From: Christensenella sp. UBA941
GTDB taxonomy: Bacteria; Bacillota; Clostridia; Christensenellales; UBA941
Length of the DNA: 6,801 nucleotides
Assembly: GCA_002293365.1 (NCBI GenBank)
Contig: DBDD01000275.1
Location: 1 to 6,801 of the forward strand
Direction: 5' to 3'
The translations under genes and the position numbers were made by a program. Positions 4,726 through 6,801 of this stretch are shown one piece after another. The notes below the pieces were generated by a model that was given only the letters and a program-made list of their open reading frames with translations, made no database searches and was not told the origin of the DNA. Each line of letters starts with the position of its first letter. The first letter of the stretch is position 1.

Positions 4726-5895
4726 TTATGTTGTAGATTCCCAGGACATCGTCTTTGCCGAGCGCATTACCGCGGCGCATACGCAAGCTGTGCGATAGCC
4801 GTCGAAAAAGCTGGGTATTGCCGCGCTGTTATCGCGTATCGCGCGGTAGAAGTCGTAAGCCTCGATGGACTTGAGTTCGCTGAAGCCGACGCCGATTTGC
4901 GGCGACTGCCACAGGCCGTGCCCGTACGGATGCTGAGGGCCCAGATCGATGGTCTGGAAGCCTCTGCGCTCGGCCGGATCCTTCGCGAAGCAGACTTGCA
5001 GCTGCTCGCGGTTGTTGTAATTAAAAGCCAGGGAGCCTTCTGTACCGTATACCTCGAAGGTTATGAAGGTGGATCGGCCCCAGGCGCTGTTGGTCGCCTC
5101 GATCAACCCGGTCGCGCCCGTGTCGAAGCGCATCGCAAAGCTTGTCTCATCGTCCACGTCCACTTTTTCCCGGAAGTACTCCACGTTATCGGCAAATACC
5201 GGGCGCTCGTGGACATATGTGCGCAATGCGCCGTTAACCTCAGTAATCTCCCCCGCCAGATATCGGGCAAGGTCGATAACATGCGAGCCCAGATTCGTCA
5301 GCGTGCCGCCGCCCGCGACGGCTTTGCGGTATTCCCAGCGGAACGGCATGTTGGGATCGTAACCGCCGCAGAGAAAGGAACCCTTGAACCGCAATACGCG
5401 CCCTATCGCACCGTCGGCGATGTATCGCTTTGCCAGCTCGACAGCCGGGAGCTTACGGTAATTGAAGGCGACCTGATGGACGACCCCGGCCTCCTCGGCC
5501 GCCTTCAGCATACTCAGCGCCTCCTCCGGATTGCGCGCCAGCGGCTTCTCGCAGAGGATGTGCTTCCCGGCCTTTGCGGCGGCGATGGAGATCTCTGCGT
5601 GAGAATCAGGAGGTGTGACGATGTGCACCGCTTCGATGGCCTCATCTTCGATAATGTCCTGCCAGCGGTCGGTGAAGGCGGAATAACCGTAGCGCAAAGA
5701 TGCCTCTTCCGCCGATTTCAAGCCAACGTCGGCCAAGAGCTTTCGCTCGAGCAGCGCGGGGGGCGGCCAGAAGAGCATAGGCATCGCCGCCATTGCGATG
5801 GAGTGCGCCTTGGCCATGATTCCCGCGCCAACCATGCCGACAGAAATCCTTCTGGGCTCTTCAAGCGGCTTGCCGCCGCGCCCTGTAGAAAACAT
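4726..5895 (-). CDS. Gfo/Idh/MocA-family NAD(P)-dependent oxidoreductase
   Basis: The protein has 389 residues, the usual length. The N-terminal Rossmann fold has SVGMVGAGIMAKAHS (residues 18-32, GxGxxA-type dinucleotide site), then AVHIVTPPDSHAEI (89-102) and the hallmark CEKPLARN (115-122, with K117 the expected catalytic or substrate-contacting Lys). The C-terminal sheet domain carries GGGTLTNLGSHVIDLARYL (195-213), where H205 and D208 fit the GGxxxDxGxHxxD motif; the first D is N201 here. It should oxidise a hydroxyl of a sugar, polyol or glycoside in the cytosol. The start ATG (5893-5895) comes 3 nt after the upstream stop, with GAGGG about 11 nt before it, so the two genes are co-translated or tightly coupled. 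A 16-residue leader precedes the Rossmann strand. A large open frame on the opposite strand is a shadow. Confidence 0.9.
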   Translation of the reverse strand: MFSTGRGGKPLEEPRRISVGMVGAGIMAKAHSIAMAAMPMLFWPPPALLERKLLADVGLKSAEEASLRYGYSAFTDRWQDIIEDEAIEAVHIVTPPDSHAEISIAAAKAGKHILCEKPLARNPEEALSMLKAAEEAGVVHQVAFNYRKLPAVELAKRYIADGAIGRVLRFKGSFLCGGYDPNMPFRWEYRKAVAGGGTLTNLGSHVIDLARYLAGEITEVNGALRTYVHERPVFADNVEYFREKVDVDDETSFAMRFDTGATGLIEATNSAWGRSTFITFEVYGTEGSLAFNYNNREQLQVCFAKDPAERRGFQTIDLGPQHPYGHGLWQSPQIGVGFSELKSIEAYDFYRAIRDNSAAIPSFFDGYRTACVCAAVMRSAKTMSWESTT

Positions 5896-5898
5896 CGC

Positions 5899-6801
5899 TC
5901 ACGAGCCCTCTTCCACTAAGGGAATGTATTCCTCGACAATATCCTTCGTGATTACTTTGAACGGGACGATGATATCCTCGAGCTGCTCTCTCGGCGCGCC
6001 GTCGCGAACCTGCTTGCACACGTCGATGACTGCCTTGCCCACGCCGTCGGCATCGTAATAAGCGGAAGCGGTCAGTTCGCCGGCCTGGATGGAGCGCAGA
6101 GCGTCTATCCCCCCGTCGATACCGATAACGATAACTCCCTCGAGCCGGTTGGCGGCCTTCAATGCTTCCACAGCGCCCAGCGCCGCGTCGTCGTTCTGCG
6201 CTACAATGGCGTCGAATTCATCGTAAACCTGCAGCCAGTTCTCCACAACAGACATCGCCTTGTCGGCGCGGCCGTCAACATTTTCCTCGGCAAGCATCTG
6301 TACGTCGGGACGTTTCGCGAATAAATCCTGTATGCCCTCCACCCGCTGGATGTAGGTGTTTTCAGTCTGCGTTACGGTCAGGTACAGGAACGTTCCGTTT
6401 TCTGGCAAAACCTCGGCCAGATACTCGGCCTGGATCGCGCCGGCTTGGACGTCGTTCCCTCCGACGAACACTTGATCACAATCCACTACGCCGACAACGC
6501 CAATGTAGGGTATGCCGTTATCCCAGCAGGCCTGCGCGCCCACCGCCGTACCCGCTGGATCGCGCGGAGTTGTGGCGACGACATCCACGCCTTGGGCTAT
6601 GTAGTTTTCGATATGATTGACCTCTGTGGTCACGTCGGACTTCGCGTCGGCAACCATTACGGTCATGCCCGCTTCTTCTCCGTATTTAACGACCGCCTTG
6701 CGCAGCCGTACCAGGAAGGAGTAAACATCGTCTCCGGTTACCCAGCCTACGGTAAAGGGATCGTCGGCCGGAGCGGCGGGCGCGGGCTCAGCCGGAGCGG
6801 C
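5899..6801 (-). CDS. Sugar ABC transporter substrate-binding protein (Peripla_BP_4, RbsB-like), 5' end beyond window
   Basis: The frame is open to the right edge, giving 300 codons here; the true N-terminus (signal peptide, probably a lipobox Cys) lies outside. Upstream of the internal ATG at 6666 the frame still reads as protein: an Ala/Pro-rich linker (AAPAEPAPAAPADDP) typical of lipoprotein spacers, then the first strand FTVGWVTGDDVYSFLVRLRK. Family hallmarks follow: IENYIAQGVDVVATTPRDP, GIPYIGVVG, TQTENTYIQRVEGIQ, AIVAQNDDAALGAVEAL and IVIGIDGGIDALRSI, ending VPFKVITKDIVEEY. Such proteins sit outside the membrane and hand a pentose, inositol or similar sugar to an ABC permease, whose genes are not in this window. 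The TGA is 3 nt from the oxidoreductase start. Ligand specificity cannot be read with confidence. Confidence 0.92.
   Translation of the reverse strand, partial: AAPAEPAPAAPADDPFTVGWVTGDDVYSFLVRLRKAVVKYGEEAGMTVMVADAKSDVTTEVNHIENYIAQGVDVVATTPRDPAGTAVGAQACWDNGIPYIGVVGVVDCDQVFVGGNDVQAGAIQAEYLAEVLPENGTFLYLTVTQTENTYIQRVEGIQDLFAKRPDVQMLAEENVDGRADKAMSVVENWLQVYDEFDAIVAQNDDAALGAVEALKAANRLEGVIVIGIDGGIDALRSIQAGELTASAYYDADGVGKAVIDVCKQVRDGAPREQLEDIIVPFKVITKDIVEEYIPLVEEGS

Noticed and set aside
4627..5919. 430-codon plus-strand open frame
   Set aside because: It lies antisense to the clear Gfo/Idh/MocA gene, its product is Arg/Ala-rich with no family features, and GC-rich coding makes such shadows common.
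6162..6620. 152-codon plus-strand frame
   Set aside because: Antisense to the sugar-binding protein, with a low-complexity Arg/Pro-rich product.
1..6801. CRISPR array or rRNA genes
   Set aside because: No regularly spaced direct repeats and no rRNA-like conserved stretches were seen.

Overview
The window suggests a moderately GC-rich member of the Firmicutes (Clostridia-like). The signs are strong GGAGG-type ribosome binding sites, a replisome-organizer protein of the type found in Firmicutes phages, an elongator tRNA-Met 3' half that resembles the Bacillus type and encodes its CCA, and an Ala/Pro-rich linker in a sugar-binding protein. This is inference; no species can be named.

There are two blocks. 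The left block (about 1-3632) is one end of a small integrated phage-like element, now partly decayed. Reading leftward from its attachment core it has: a tRNA-Met 3' half (3588-3632), a bidirectional terminator-like hairpin, a tyrosine integrase broken by one amber codon and two single-base deletions (2354-3494), and an unrecognised 114-residue gene. Then come a divergent promoter/operator region (about 1880-2006) and a leftward operon. The operon encodes a tiny helix-turn-helix protein, an excisionase/AlpA-like winged-helix protein, a replisome organizer, and a DnaB-type protein that has only the N-terminal domain. The DnaB frame stops inside a perfect 17-bp-arm hairpin (92-126). Just beyond it lies what looks like the last residues of an Abi-family protein. 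The order integrase / divergent control region / xis-like / replication genes recalls a phage satellite (PICI-like) or a prophage remnant; no packaging or structural gene is seen.

The right block (3823-6801) looks like an ordinary sugar-catabolic operon on the minus strand. In transcription order it has an ABC-transporter sugar-binding protein (cut by the window edge), a Gfo/Idh/MocA NAD(P)-dependent oxidoreductase starting 3 nt after it, an intergenic hairpin with a U tract, a TIM-barrel sugar isomerase/epimerase, and an intrinsic terminator overlapping the last stop codon. The likely scheme is uptake of a sugar, polyol or glycoside, oxidation of a hydroxyl to a keto group, then isomerisation or elimination. 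The substrate cannot be read from the sequence.

The most unusual point is the junction at 3632/3633. Identity to tRNA-Met begins exactly at the anticodon loop, as expected for integrase crossover there, but the 5' half of the tRNA is absent on the side where it should lie. This could mean integration at a secondary site, tandem elements, later rearrangement, or an assembly join.
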